Part shown: positions 33,251 to 42,247 of the stretch, piece after piece
Layout of the letters: every line of letters starts with the position of its first letter
Position numbering within the stretch: position 1 is the first letter of the stretch
Translations under genes and position numbers: made by a program
NCBI GenBank assembly: GCA_934294885.1
Contig: CAKRAK010000014.1
Span: 3,516 to 67,515, forward strand
Source of the DNA: an uncultured Lachnospiraceae bacterium
GTDB lineage: Bacteria; Bacillota; Clostridia; Lachnospirales; Lachnospiraceae
Length of the DNA: 64,000 nucleotides
Direction: 5' to 3'
The notes under the pieces: generated by a model
Databases searched by the model: none
Told to the model about the DNA's origin: nothing
What the model saw: only the letters and a program-made list of their open reading frames with translations

Positions 33251-33844
33251 TTACTTAGAATATAACTCGACAATAAGTGTCTCATTTACAGGAACATCAA
33301 TCTGCTCTCTTAACGGTAACTCTGTTACTGTACCACTTAAGTTCTCGATGTCTGCATCTAACCAAGCCGGAACTAATCTTCCACCAGTTACTTCTACGAT
33401 ATCTTTATATCTCTGAAGAGATTTGCTCTTCTCGCGAATCTCAATCTTATCACCAGCATTTACTCTGTATGAAGGAATGTTAACACATTTTCCGTTAACT
33501 AAAACATGCTTATGATCAACAATCTGTCTAGCTTCCTTACGAGTTCTTGCTAAGCCTAAACGAAATACTACATTGTCTAATCTACGCTCTAAAAGAATCA
33601 TTAAGTTAGGACCTGTTAATCCTTTCATTCTCTCAGCTGTAGCATATAAATTACGGAAAGGCTTCTCTAATACGCCATAGATGAACTTAGCTTTCTGCTT
33701 CTCACGAAGCTGTAAACCATACTCGCTCATCTTTCTGTTTGCTCTAACTAATTTTCTATTTGATTTCTTATCAATTCCGAGATACATTGGCTCCATACCT
33801 AAAGATCTGCATCTCTTAAGAACTGGGGTTCTATCTACTGCCAT
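33251..33844 (-). CDS. rpsD: 30S ribosomal protein S4
   Basis: The 197-residue protein has the S4 RNA-binding domain (about 87-150; MILLERRLDNVVFRLGLA) and the C-terminal PAWLDADIENLSGTVTELP. The cysteine zinc motif of some S4 forms is absent, replaced at the N-terminus by DRTPVLKRCRSLG. S4 nucleates 16S folding. In Bacillus rpsD lies elsewhere and is autoregulated; here it is within the alpha operon. Confidence 0.97.
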   Translation of the reverse strand: MAVDRTPVLKRCRSLGMEPMYLGIDKKSNRKLVRANRKMSEYGLQLREKQKAKFIYGVLEKPFRNLYATAERMKGLTGPNLMILLERRLDNVVFRLGLARTRKEARQIVDHKHVLVNGKCVNIPSYRVNAGDKIEIREKSKSLQRYKDIVEVTGGRLVPAWLDADIENLSGTVTELPLREQIDVPVNETLIVELYSK

Positions 33845-33860
33845 CTATCTGTACCTCCTA

Positions 33861-34253
33861 TTACACTCTTCTACGTTTTGGTGGACGACATCCATTATGT
33901 GGAACCGGTGTTACGTCACGGATACTTAATACCTCAAGACCTGCTGCCTGAAGTGCACGAATTGCTGCTTCACGACCTGAACCTGGTCCCTTAACCATAA
34001 CGTCAACCTTCTTTAAACCATGAATAAGAGCAGCCTTTGTTGCTGTCTCAGCTGCCATCTGTGCTGCATAAGGAGTTGACTTCTTAGAGCCCTTGAATCC
34101 TAATTCACCAGCACTTGCCCATGAAAGTGCATTACCTTCATTGTCGGTTAATGTAACAATTGTATTATTAAAAGATGACTGAATGTGTGCCTGTCCGTGT
34201 TCAACGTTCTTCTTAACACGCTTCTTAGTCACTTTTTTTGTAACTTTAGCCAT
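33861..34253 (-). CDS. rpsK: 30S ribosomal protein S11
   Basis: The 130-residue protein carries the S11 signature NVEHGQAHIQSSFNNTIVTL and ends HNGCRPPKRRRV. ATG 34253 is chosen because AGGAGG lies 8 nt upstream; the frame extends 7 codons further without a site. It forms the platform of the small subunit. Confidence 0.97.
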   Translation of the reverse strand: MAKVTKKVTKKRVKKNVEHGQAHIQSSFNNTIVTLTDNEGNALSWASAGELGFKGSKKSTPYAAQMAAETATKAALIHGLKKVDVMVKGPGSGREAAIRALQAAGLEVLSIRDVTPVPHNGCRPPKRRRV

Positions 34254-34303
34254 TGAACTAAACCTCCTGATCAATCTAAATGAATCTAATTAAAATCGAC
34301 TAA

Positions 34304-34672
34304 TTATTTCTTCTTATTTGCAACGGTTCTCTTTGGACCCTTACGTGTTCTAGCGTTTGTCTTTGTCTTCTGACCACGAACCGGTAATCCCTGTCTATGA
34401 CGCTTACCACGGTAACAACCGATCTCCTGTAAACGCTTAATATTCAAAGCAACCTCTCTACGTAAGTCACCTTCAACCATCTGTGTCTCATTAATTACTT
34501 CACTGATTCTCTTTACTTCGTCATCAGTTAAATCACGAACACGAGTGTTAGGATCAACATTCGCATCCTTTAAAATACGCTGAGATGATGCAAGACCAAT
34601 ACCATAAACATAAGTAAGTCCGATCTCAACACGTTTTTCTCTTGGTAAATCTACACCTGAAATACGAGCCAT
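34304..34672 (-). CDS. rpsM: 30S ribosomal protein S13
   Basis: The 122-residue protein starts MARISGVDLPREKRVEIGLT and ends in a basic tail (KTNARTRKGPKRTVANKKK). It contacts the head and the P-site tRNA. The start is set by GGAGG before ATG 34672; the longer frame upstream is unsupported. It is preceded by an unusually long gap after rpmJ. Confidence 0.97.
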   Translation of the reverse strand: MARISGVDLPREKRVEIGLTYVYGIGLASSQRILKDANVDPNTRVRDLTDDEVKRISEVINETQMVEGDLRREVALNIKRLQEIGCYRGKRHRQGLPVRGQKTKTNARTRKGPKRTVANKKK

Positions 34673-34984
34673 TGTGACTGTTACCTCCATTAAATAATGT
34701 TTTAATTCGTTTTCCTTTGAATCAAGAAACAGTTCCTGTATCCGTATGTATTGCACTTAAGATAGTCATGCAACTGCTAAAAGCCACACACGGGTGAAAT
34801 GCATACATTCCCGATTTCTCTTCATTCTATAAAATATGTTGCATGGGCTAATGACAACCCATACTACAGCCGCTTTCTTAATCATCTTCTATATTCATAA
34901 TGAAAATACAGAAGGAACTTCACACTGGGAATACAGTGTTACTTGGTCTACAAACATTACAAGTTAGCAAGATGGGCTATCATC
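34673..34984 (-). other. 312-nt intercistronic region with several hairpins, upstream of rpsM
   Basis: Hairpins readable on the minus strand are ACACTG..CAGTGT near 34935, ATGGG..CCCAT near 34845-34860, and GATG..CATC near 34980. No ORF with a ribosome binding site is seen. Gaps elsewhere in this operon are 12-70 bp, so this region may be a regulatory leader for rpsM-rpsK-rpsD-rpoA-rplQ. Confidence 0.45.
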
Positions 34985-35098
34985 TTATCCCTGTCTCTGT
35001 TTGTGCTTAGGGTTCTCGCAAATAATACGAATACTACCTTTTCTTTTAATGACTTTGCACTTATCGCAAATTGGTTTAACAGATGCTCTAACCTTCAT
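34985..35098 (-). CDS. rpmJ: 50S ribosomal protein L36
   Basis: A 37-residue ORF reads MKVRASVKPICDKCKVIKR and ends ENPKHKQRQG. Cys11, Cys14, Cys27 and His32 form the zinc site of the C+ type. ATG 35098 is preceded by AAAGGAGA. It lies between infA and rpsM as usual. Confidence 0.97.
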   Translation of the reverse strand: MKVRASVKPICDKCKVIKRKGSIRIICENPKHKQRQG

Positions 35099-35268
35099 TA
35101 AAATCTCTCCTTTCAAAACGGTCTCGACTTAACGAATTGTCGTTAAATCAACGCGAATACGGAAAACACAGCAAAAAGCACACTTTCTCCGTAAAAAGTC
35201 CGCTACGAATACATATTCTAACATTTTCGTCTGCTCATTGCAAGCAGTTTTTCACATTTTCCCAAATT

Positions 35269-35487
35269 TTATTTTTCTCTCCACTTGATTCTACCCTTTG
35301 TCAAATCATACGGAGACAATTCCAATGTTACTTTATCCCCCGGCAAAATTTTAATGTAATTCATTCTCAATTTTCCACTAATCACTGCCAATACTTCATG
35401 TCCGTTTTCCAACTGCACTTTAAACATGGCATTTGGAAGCTTCTCGATTACGGTTCCTTCAATTTCAATTACATCTGCTTTAGACAT
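35269..35487 (-). CDS. infA: Translation initiation factor IF-1
   Basis: The 72-residue protein is one S1/OB-fold domain: MSKADVIEIEGTVIEKLPNA to SPYDLTKGRIKWREK. It binds the ribosomal A site during initiation. ATG 35487 follows AGGAGG; an upstream extension of 11 codons lacks support. A gap of 170 bp to rpmJ contains a small AACGA/TCGTT hairpin only. Confidence 0.98.
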   Translation of the reverse strand: MSKADVIEIEGTVIEKLPNAMFKVQLENGHEVLAVISGKLRMNYIKILPGDKVTLELSPYDLTKGRIKWREK

Positions 35488-35549
35488 ATATAAATCCTCC
35501 TGTTCTAAATGAATCCTCATCTTTTCTATACTATATTTATATAAAGCAC

Positions 35550-36317
35550 CTATAACGCGATTCCCGGTGCTGTTGATAATATCTCAGGCTCACCTTCTGT
35601 GATTAAAATTGTATTTTCATAATGTGCAGAAGGCAATCCGTCTTCTGTTACAACGGTCCAATCATCATCTTCCCAGTAAACATCATATACACCCAAGTTA
35701 ATCATCGGCTCTACAGCGATTGTCATTCCCGGTCTTAATTTGGGTCCTCGTCGAAGGGTCGTGTAATTCGGAACCTCCGGATCCTCATGAAGATGGGTTC
35801 CGACTCCATGACCAATCAAATCTCTGACCACCGAATATCCGAAGCCTTCCGCATATTCCTGAATTGCCTTTCCGATATCTCTTACATGATTACCCGCTAC
35901 CGCCTGCTTGATTCCAACAAAGAATGACTCCCTTGTAACCTCAACAAGCTTCCGTACTTCCTCTGAAACGCCCGGCATAATCAATGTACGAGCTGCATCC
36001 GAATGAAAGCCTTTATAGATTACTCCTGCATCCAGACTGACAATATCCGACTCCTGAATGATTCTTTCCTTACACGGAATCCCATGTACAACCTCTTCAT
36101 TAATAGAGACACATATAGATGCCGGATACCCATTATAATTCAGAAAGGATGGAATACAACCATAGCTACGGATAATCTCTTCTCCGATTCTGTCAACTTC
36201 CAAGGTGGACATACCCGGTTTGACCTGTTTTGCCAATTCATTATGTGTGAGGGCGAGAATTCTTCCCGCCTCACGCATCAATTCAATTTCTGCTTCCGAT
36301 TTAATTGAAATTGCCAT
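35550..36317 (-). CDS. map: Methionine aminopeptidase type I
   Basis: The 255-residue protein carries the metal ligands in SLDAGVIYKGFHSDAARTL (two Asp), GHGVGTHLHEDPEVPNY (His) and the C-terminal glutamates (AVEPMINLG and YENTILITEGEPE). It removes the initiator methionine after deformylation. It starts 2 bp after the adk stop, so the two are translationally coupled. Confidence 0.97.
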   Translation of the reverse strand: MAISIKSEAEIELMREAGRILALTHNELAKQVKPGMSTLEVDRIGEEIIRSYGCIPSFLNYNGYPASICVSINEEVVHGIPCKERIIQESDIVSLDAGVIYKGFHSDAARTLIMPGVSEEVRKLVEVTRESFFVGIKQAVAGNHVRDIGKAIQEYAEGFGYSVVRDLIGHGVGTHLHEDPEVPNYTTLRRGPKLRPGMTIAVEPMINLGVYDVYWEDDDWTVVTEDGLPSAHYENTILITEGEPEILSTAPGIAL

Positions 36318-36319
36318 AA

Positions 36320-36964
36320 TTACTCACCTAAAATATCAACGATTGCTGCGAATACATCCTTCATATCTACAGTTCCGTCAACTTCTTTCATAACACCCTT
36401 GTTGTTATAATAATCAATTAATGGCTGTGTCTGCTCATGATATACACTTAAACGATTCTTAACTGTCTCCGGCTTGTCGTCATCACGAATAATCAAATCT
36501 GCTCCACAGGTATCGCACTTACCTTCAACCTTTGTCGGACTGTATACGATGTGATAGGTTGCTCCACAACCAACACATGCACGTCTTCCACCCATACGGT
36601 TAATGATATTCTCATCCGGAACTTCTACATTGATTGCGTAGTCAATGCTCTCTCCGATTGCAGATAAGGCTTTATCCAAAGCTTCTGCCTGTGGAATGGT
36701 TCTTGGAAATCCATCTAAAACATAGCCATTTGCACAATCAGGCTCTTTAAAGCGATCAATCACCAAATCTACAACTAATTCATCAGGAACCAAAAGACCC
36801 TTGTCCATATATTCCTTTGCCTTTGCACCCAGCTCTGTGCCATTCTTAATATTAGCACGGAAAATATCACCGGTAGAGATGTGTGGGATATTATACTTTG
36901 CTGCAATCATCTTAGCCTGTGTACCTTTACCTGCGCCCGGCGCACCTAACATAATAATTTTCAT
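36320..36964 (-). CDS. adk: Adenylate kinase, zinc-LID type
   Basis: The 214-residue protein has the P-loop GAPGAGKGTQA at residue 7, DGFPRTIPQAEAL and a long LID with two CxxC pairs (CVGCGATYH and CDTCG), the structural zinc site of Gram-positive adenylate kinases. It interconverts ATP, AMP and ADP. The second in-frame ATG (36964) is preferred because GGAGG lies 8 nt upstream. Confidence 0.97.
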   Translation of the reverse strand: MKIIMLGAPGAGKGTQAKMIAAKYNIPHISTGDIFRANIKNGTELGAKAKEYMDKGLLVPDELVVDLVIDRFKEPDCANGYVLDGFPRTIPQAEALDKALSAIGESIDYAINVEVPDENIINRMGGRRACVGCGATYHIVYSPTKVEGKCDTCGADLIIRDDDKPETVKNRLSVYHEQTQPLIDYYNNKGVMKEVDGTVDMKDVFAAIVDILGE

Positions 36965-37076
36965 AACCATATCCTCCTGTCATAATGTATGTCACATACA
37001 ATCTAAGCCACAAGTATTCTGCACTAAAAAGACAGCCTTGTCAAGTATGTAACAACCTTCTCTTTATAACCACTTA

Positions 37077-37110
37077 AACCGTAGAAGCGCATTTCTACAC
37101 CCCTACGGTT
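37077..37110 (-). promoter_or_regulatory. Hairpin in the secY-adk gap
   Basis: AACCGTAG (37077-37084) and CTACGGTT (37103-37110) pair and enclose a second stem GTAGAA/TTCTAC. No T-run follows on the minus strand. The gap is about 205 bp, longer than others here, so an mRNA processing or regulatory structure is possible. Confidence 0.35.
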
Positions 37111-37175
37111 TTCTATCTATCACCTGACTCCCTGCACTTTTACAAATACAGTGAAATCAGATCATAAAATTCATA

Positions 37176-38492
37176 TTATTTGTCATTCAGGAATCCCGAA
37201 TAATTACGTACCAGCATCTGTGATTCTAACTGCTTCATTGTATCAAGGATAACTCCAACGATAATGATCAATGATGTTCCACCGAAGGAAACGCTTGCAC
37301 CGAATACTCCGTTAAAGAAGATTGGAATCAATGCAACAATCAGTAATCCAATAATACCGATCAATACGATGTAATTCAAAATCTTATTCAGATAATCCTG
37401 AGTCGGTTTTCCAGGTCTGATACCGGGAACAAATCCACCGCTCTTCTTCATGTTATTTGAAACTTCCATCGGATTAAATGTGATAGAAGTATAGAAATAA
37501 GCAAATATAATATTCAAAATAATATATAAGATCAAGCCAATAGATGCCCATGGATAATCACTGTTAAACCAGTAATTTGAGTTCAATCCCTGCATAATCT
37601 GCTGTGCTCTTGTTCCTGCCTTGATGTTAAATAAGTTAACTACAATGGACGGAACCTGCATCAATGAGGAAGCAAAAATGATAGGAATTACACCGGCAGT
37701 ATTAACTTTCAAAGGAATATGACTTGACTGACCGCCATAAGTCTTTCTTCCCTGAACCTTCTTTGAATACTGCACCGGAATCCGACGTTCTGCATCCTGA
37801 AGCAAGATTACAAGAATTGTTGTACCGATTACAATCGCTAAAATAATAGCTGCTGCAACTACTCCGTGTACAATATCTTTTCCTTTTACAAACTGTTCAT
37901 ACAGATTTGAAAAGTCCGCAGGCATACGTGAAACGATATTAATTAACAAGATAATTGAAATACCATTTCCGATACCTTTATCCGAAATGCATTCACCTAA
38001 CCACATAACAATACAGCTACCGGTTGTTAATGTGATGATAATAGTCAAAATTATAAATACATTGGCGTCACCGAGAACACCTTCTCTTGAAAATCCGATT
38101 GCAAGACCGGCACTTTCAAGAATTGCCAACGCAACAGATACATATCTTGTGATCTGTGTCATTTTCTTTCTACCATCTTCACCATCATGCTGCATTTCCT
38201 CTAATGCAGGAATTGCTATTGTCAAAAGCTGCATAATAATTGAAGCTGTAATATATGGTGTAACACTTAATGCAAATACCGACATTGATAAGAATGAACC
38301 ACCGGTAAATGAGTTAATAAAACTAAAGGAATCACCAACAACATTCTGTAAATAATCCTGTATCGCTGAGACGTCAACTCCCGGAATCGGCAATTGACTT
38401 CCCAAACGTACAACAAGAAGTATCCAAAATGTGTAAATCATTCTTTTCCTTAATTGCTCAATCTTCAATGCATTAATTAAGGTTTTGAACAT
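37176..38492 (-). CDS. secY: Preprotein translocase subunit SecY
   Basis: The 438-residue protein has ten transmembrane helices. Typical stretches are RLGSQLPIPGVDVSA at the N-terminus, the plug region around FTGGSFLSMSVFALSVTPYI, and the RIPVQYSKKVQGRKTYGGQS cytoplasmic loop that contacts the ribosome and SecA. It forms the protein-conducting channel with SecE and SecG. It starts 3 bp after the rplO stop. Confidence 0.98.
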   Translation of the reverse strand: MFKTLINALKIEQLRKRMIYTFWILLVVRLGSQLPIPGVDVSAIQDYLQNVVGDSFSFINSFTGGSFLSMSVFALSVTPYITASIIMQLLTIAIPALEEMQHDGEDGRKKMTQITRYVSVALAILESAGLAIGFSREGVLGDANVFIILTIIITLTTGSCIVMWLGECISDKGIGNGISIILLINIVSRMPADFSNLYEQFVKGKDIVHGVVAAAIILAIVIGTTILVILLQDAERRIPVQYSKKVQGRKTYGGQSSHIPLKVNTAGVIPIIFASSLMQVPSIVVNLFNIKAGTRAQQIMQGLNSNYWFNSDYPWASIGLILYIILNIIFAYFYTSITFNPMEVSNNMKKSGGFVPGIRPGKPTQDYLNKILNYIVLIGIIGLLIVALIPIFFNGVFGASVSFGGTSLIIIVGVILDTMKQLESQMLVRNYSGFLNDK

Positions 38493-38495
38493 AAA

Positions 38496-38936
38496 TTACA
38501 TCACCTCAGCTTTTCCACCCGCAGCTTCGATTTTTGCAACTGCAGAAGCACTATAAGCATTCACCTTAACAGTAAGCTTCTTAGTTAATTCTCCATTTCC
38601 TAAAATCTTAACGCCATCCTTAGGGTTGCTAACAACACCAGCACCAATTAATGTATCAACTGTTACCTCTGAACCATCTTCAAATGCATTTAACTTGTCA
38701 ACATTAATAGCAACGATTTCCTTTGAGCTTGGACATGTAAATCCACGCTTTGGAAGTCTTCTATATAATGGCATCTGACCACCTTCGAAACCAGGTCTGG
38801 TTGCACCTGAACGAGCCTTCTGTCCTTTGTGTCCCTTACCTGCAGTCTTACCATTTCCTGAACCATGGCCACGACCTTTTCTGAAATTATCACTCTGCTT
38901 AGAACCATCTGCTGGTTTTAATGTAGATAAATTCAT
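38496..38936 (-). CDS. rplO: 50S ribosomal protein L15
   Basis: The 146-residue protein shows the L15 signature: MNLSTLKPADGSKQSDNFRK, the Gly-rich RGHGSGNGKTAGKGHKGQ and LPKRGF. ATG 38936 is preceded by AAGGAGGTG; a 3-codon extension is not supported. It binds 23S rRNA late in assembly. Confidence 0.97.
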   Translation of the reverse strand: MNLSTLKPADGSKQSDNFRKGRGHGSGNGKTAGKGHKGQKARSGATRPGFEGGQMPLYRRLPKRGFTCPSSKEIVAINVDKLNAFEDGSEVTVDTLIGAGVVSNPKDGVKILGNGELTKKLTVKVNAYSASAVAKIEAAGGKAEVM

Positions 38937-38962
38937 GATTCGCACCTCCTTATTTCAAAATA

Positions 38963-39145
38963 TTAAATCTCTTCAACCTTAACTAAATGTCTAACCTGCT
39001 GAACCATACCCTGTGTTGCTGCATTGTTAGGAAGCTCAACTGTCTTGTTAACCTTCTTAAGACCTAATGCTTCAACTGTTCTTCTATGCTTTGGGATTGC
39101 TCCAATAGGAGACTTTACTAAAGTAACTTTTACCTTATCTGCCAT
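38963..39145 (-). CDS. rpmD: 50S ribosomal protein L30
   Basis: The 60-residue protein reads KVTLVKSPIGAIPKHRRTV and VRHLVKVEE, the complete L30 fold. It lies between rpsE and rplO in the usual order, with AAGGAGG before the ATG. Confidence 0.97.
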   Translation of the reverse strand: MADKVKVTLVKSPIGAIPKHRRTVEALGLKKVNKTVELPNNAATQGMVQQVRHLVKVEEI

Positions 39146-39158
39146 TGTGAAATCCTCC

Positions 39159-39668
39159 TTAACCTAAGATTTCTTCTACGGATTTACCGCGAAGCTTTGC
39201 TACCTGCTCAGGTGTCTTTAAGCTCTGAAGACCGTTCAATGTAGCTAAAACTACATTCTGCTTATTGTTTGAACCCAAAGACTTTGTACGGATATTTCTG
39301 AATCCTGCAAGCTCAAGAACTGAACGAGCCGGACCACCAGCGATAATACCAGTACCTTCTGGAGATGCTTTTAATAATACAGATGCGCTTCCGAATGTAC
39401 CTGTCCAGTCATGAGGAATACTACCATTCTCATTAATTGGAACTTCAATCAAGCTCTTAATTGCATCTTCTTTTCCTTTACGAATTGCCTCTGGAACTTC
39501 GGCAGCCTTACCAATACCGGCACCTACATGTCCATTCTTGTCACCTACAACTACAAGAGCAGCAAATCTCATATTACGTCCACCTTTAACAACTTTGGTT
39601 ACACGCTTAATGTTTACAACTTTTTCTTCTAATTCTAACTGACTAGCATCAATAATTGTATGCTTCAT
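39159..39668 (-). CDS. rpsE: 30S ribosomal protein S5
   Basis: The 169-residue protein has the N-terminal dsRNA-like S5 domain (VNIKRVTKVVKGGRNMRFAA) and the C-terminal domain with GTGIIAGGPARSVLELAG. It contributes to mRNA unwinding and decoding accuracy at the entry tunnel. Confidence 0.98.
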   Translation of the reverse strand: MKHTIIDASQLELEEKVVNIKRVTKVVKGGRNMRFAALVVVGDKNGHVGAGIGKAAEVPEAIRKGKEDAIKSLIEVPINENGSIPHDWTGTFGSASVLLKASPEGTGIIAGGPARSVLELAGFRNIRTKSLGSNNKQNVVLATLNGLQSLKTPEQVAKLRGKSVEEILG

Positions 39669-39685
39669 ATATTGTTTCCTCCTTA

Positions 39686-40054
39686 TTAGAATTCAAGACC
39701 AGCTTCTCTTGCTGCCTCTGCCAATGCTTTTACTTTACCCTGATAAATAAATCCGCCTCTATCAAAGACAACTGTCTTAATACCTGCTGCTAAAGCACGT
39801 TCTGCAACTACCTTACCAACATAAGCTGCCGCATCTACATCATTTGTCTTCTCTAACTCTGCTTTTACTTCCTTCTGTACTGTTGAAGCTGACACTAAAG
39901 TCTTACCAACTGTATCATCAATAATTTGAGCGTACATATGATTATTACTTCTAAATACAGCTAAACGTGGTCTTTCTGTTGTACCACTAAAGCGGTTACG
40001 GATTCTTAAGTGCTTCTTAGCGCGAACCTTATTTCTTGACTCTTTTTTAATCAT
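39686..40054 (-). CDS. rplR: 50S ribosomal protein L18
   Basis: The 122-residue protein has a basic N-terminus (RNKVRAKKHLRIRNRFSG), RPRLAVFRSNNHMYAQIIDD and the C-terminal FDRGGFIYQGKVKALAEAAR. It binds 5S rRNA with L5. Confidence 0.98.
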   Translation of the reverse strand: MIKKESRNKVRAKKHLRIRNRFSGTTERPRLAVFRSNNHMYAQIIDDTVGKTLVSASTVQKEVKAELEKTNDVDAAAYVGKVVAERALAAGIKTVVFDRGGFIYQGKVKALAEAAREAGLEF

Positions 40055-40072
40055 CCTATCTCACTCCTTTAA

Positions 40073-40612
40073 TTATTTCTTACCAGTCTTACCAACTTTA
40101 CGTCTAATAACTTCATCAGCATATTTGATACCTTTGCCCTTGTAAGGTTCCGGTCCTCTCTTCTCTCTGATTTCAGCTGCGTATTGGCCAACTTTTTCTT
40201 TATCTATACCTGTAATTGTAATTGTGTTACCGTCAACCTTAGACTCTAATCCTTCAGGATCTTCCATCTCAACAGGATGTGAGTAACCTAAGCTAAGTGT
40301 TAACTTCTTACCCTGCTTCTGTGCTCTGTAACCAACACCATTTACTTCTAATACTTTTGTATAACCTTCAGTTACACCGATTACCATATTGTTGATCAAT
40401 GTTCTTGTAAGACCATGTAATGATTTCATCTTCTTTAAATCGTTAGGTCTTGTTACAACTACATGATCACCATCAAGCTTGATGTCCATTTCCGCAGGTA
40501 ATACTCTTGTAAGTGTACCCTTTGGTCCTTTTACAGTCACTTGATTATTTTCTGCAATATCAACAGTTACGCCTGCTGGTACAGCGATAGGCATTCTTCC
40601 GATACGTGACAT
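40073..40612 (-). CDS. rplF: 50S ribosomal protein L6
   Basis: The 179-residue protein has two alpha/beta repeats and the L6 signature PEPYKGKGIKYADEVIRRK near the C-terminus. It lies near the sarcin-ricin loop. A gap of 122 bp to rpsH contains a small GTTCC/GGGAAC hairpin. Confidence 0.98.
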   Translation of the reverse strand: MSRIGRMPIAVPAGVTVDIAENNQVTVKGPKGTLTRVLPAEMDIKLDGDHVVVTRPNDLKKMKSLHGLTRTLINNMVIGVTEGYTKVLEVNGVGYRAQKQGKKLTLSLGYSHPVEMEDPEGLESKVDGNTITITGIDKEKVGQYAAEIREKRGPEPYKGKGIKYADEVIRRKVGKTGKK

Positions 40613-40734
40613 GCCGCTACCTCCTTATATTCTGTTCCCTATTACGGAACCTTCTTTTTATCTGATTCTTCAATCTACATACCAAACCGAACCAAGGTAT
40701 TGCCCGAAGGCTTACCTTCTGTCCGTCTTAGTTC

Positions 40735-41136
40735 CTACCAAACAAATGCTAATACTTCGCCACCAACCTGAGCTGCACGAGCTTCTTTGTCAGTTAACAC
40801 ACCTTTGTTTGTAGAAATAATAGCAGTACCTAAACCACCTAACACCTTAGGAAGTTCATCCTTACCTGCATATACACGAAGTCCCGGTGTAGAGATTCTC
40901 TTAATACCGGTGATAACCTTCTCGTTCTTATCTTTACCGTATTTTAATGTAATGTGGATCGTCTTAAACTTACCATCTTCAACTACTTCTACAGCCTTAA
41001 CATATCCCTCTTCCAAAAGAATGTTAGCAATTGCTTCCTTCATCTTTGAAGCAGGAACATCAACTGTATCATGTTTAGCAGTATTCGCATTACGAATTCT
41101 TGTAAGCATATCTGCGATTGGATCTGTCATTGTCAT
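40735..41136 (-). CDS. rpsH: 30S ribosomal protein S8
   Basis: The 133-residue protein begins TMTDPIADMLTRIRNANTAK and ends GGEVLAFVW. The start at 41136 gives the M-x-M-x-DPIADML form conserved in bacteria; the second ATG (41130) has better spacing from AGGAGG and is possible. S8 binds 16S helix 21 and in other bacteria represses the spc operon. Confidence 0.97.
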   Translation of the reverse strand: MTMTDPIADMLTRIRNANTAKHDTVDVPASKMKEAIANILLEEGYVKAVEVVEDGKFKTIHITLKYGKDKNEKVITGIKRISTPGLRVYAGKDELPKVLGGLGTAIISTNKGVLTDKEARAAQVGGEVLAFVW

Positions 41137-41154
41137 TTACCTCCTTCAAAAATC

Positions 41155-41340
41155 TTACCAGCTTGCTTTCTTTACGCCTGGAATTTCACCTTTGTATGCT
41201 AATTCACGGAAGCAGATTCTGCAAATTCCGTATTTTCTTAAAACTGAATGTGGACGTCCACAAACTCTACAACGAGTATATTCTCTAGTTGAGAATTTCT
41301 GTTTACGCTGCTGTTTTACTTTCATAGATTTCTTAGCCAT
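41155..41340 (-). CDS. rpsN: 30S ribosomal protein S14, zinc (C+) type
   Basis: The 61-residue protein has the two CxxC pairs CRVCGRPHSVLRKYGICRIC that bind zinc, which marks the short zinc-dependent form. It lies between rplE and rpsH. Confidence 0.98.
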   Translation of the reverse strand: MAKKSMKVKQQRKQKFSTREYTRCRVCGRPHSVLRKYGICRICFRELAYKGEIPGVKKASW

Positions 41341-41354
41341 GAATCTTCCTCCTA

Positions 41355-41894
41355 TTATTTCTTAAATGGCATTCCAAATAAGGTTAATAACTCACGAGCC
41401 TCTTCATCAGTCTTGGCTGTTGTAACGAAACATACATCCATACCTCTAACCTTATCTACCTTATCATACTCGATTTCAGGGAAAATCAACTGCTCCTTGA
41501 TACCTAATGAATAGTTACCTCTTCCATCGAATGCATTTGGATTGATACCTCTAAAGTCACGTACACGTGGCAATGCAAGGTTGATCAAACGATCTGCAAA
41601 CTCATACATTCTCTCACCACGAAGTGTTACCTTACATCCGATTGGCATTCCCTCACGTAACTTAAAGTTAGCGATGGATTTCTTAGCAGTTGTAACAACA
41701 GCCTTCTGTCCTGTAATTGTCTCAAGATCAGCAATTGCTGTATCTAAAAGCTTCTTGTTTTCCTTAGCCTCACCAACACCCATGTTGATAACAATCTTCT
41801 CAAGCTTTGGAATTTCCATAACATTTTTATATCCGAACTTCTTTACCATAGCGTCCTTAATCTCGCTATTGTATTGATCTTTTAATCTACTCAA
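41355..41894 (-). CDS. rplE: 50S ribosomal protein L5
   Basis: The 179-residue protein has LEKIVINMGVGEAKENKKLL, the P-site contact loop region LREGMPIGCKVTLRGERMYE and VCFVTTAKTDEEARELLTLF. It binds 5S rRNA. Confidence 0.98.
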   Translation of the reverse strand: MSRLKDQYNSEIKDAMVKKFGYKNVMEIPKLEKIVINMGVGEAKENKKLLDTAIADLETITGQKAVVTTAKKSIANFKLREGMPIGCKVTLRGERMYEFADRLINLALPRVRDFRGINPNAFDGRGNYSLGIKEQLIFPEIEYDKVDKVRGMDVCFVTTAKTDEEARELLTLFGMPFKK

Positions 41895-41917
41895 CTTAAG
41901 TGGCCTCCTTCCTTGAA

Positions 41918-42235
41918 TTAGTCAATTTTTTCTAACTTGCCGTCCACTTTAGCAACACGAACTTTATCTTTCTTTTCGCCCTGGAAACCAACACGTACAG
42001 GCTTACCCTTGTGAACATACATTACATTAGATATATCGATTGGTGCTTCCTTCTCAATGATACCACCCTGCTGATTGCTCATGCTAGGCTTAGTATGCTT
42101 TGATACCATGTTAACACCTTCAACTAATACTTTGTGATTCTTGGTGTCTACTGATAACACCTTACCGGTTGCGCCTTTATCTTTTCCTGCGATAACCTGA
42201 ACCACGTCATCTTTTTTAATCTTACTGGTTGCCAT
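41918..42235 (-). CDS. rplX: 50S ribosomal protein L24
   Basis: The 105-residue protein has the KOW motif DDVVQVIAGKDKGATGKVLS followed by VEGVNMVSKHTKPS. It starts assembly of the large subunit. Confidence 0.98.
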   Translation of the reverse strand: MATSKIKKDDVVQVIAGKDKGATGKVLSVDTKNHKVLVEGVNMVSKHTKPSMSNQQGGIIEKEAPIDISNVMYVHKGKPVRVGFQGEKKDKVRVAKVDGKLEKID

Positions 42236-42247
42236 CCTGACACCTCC

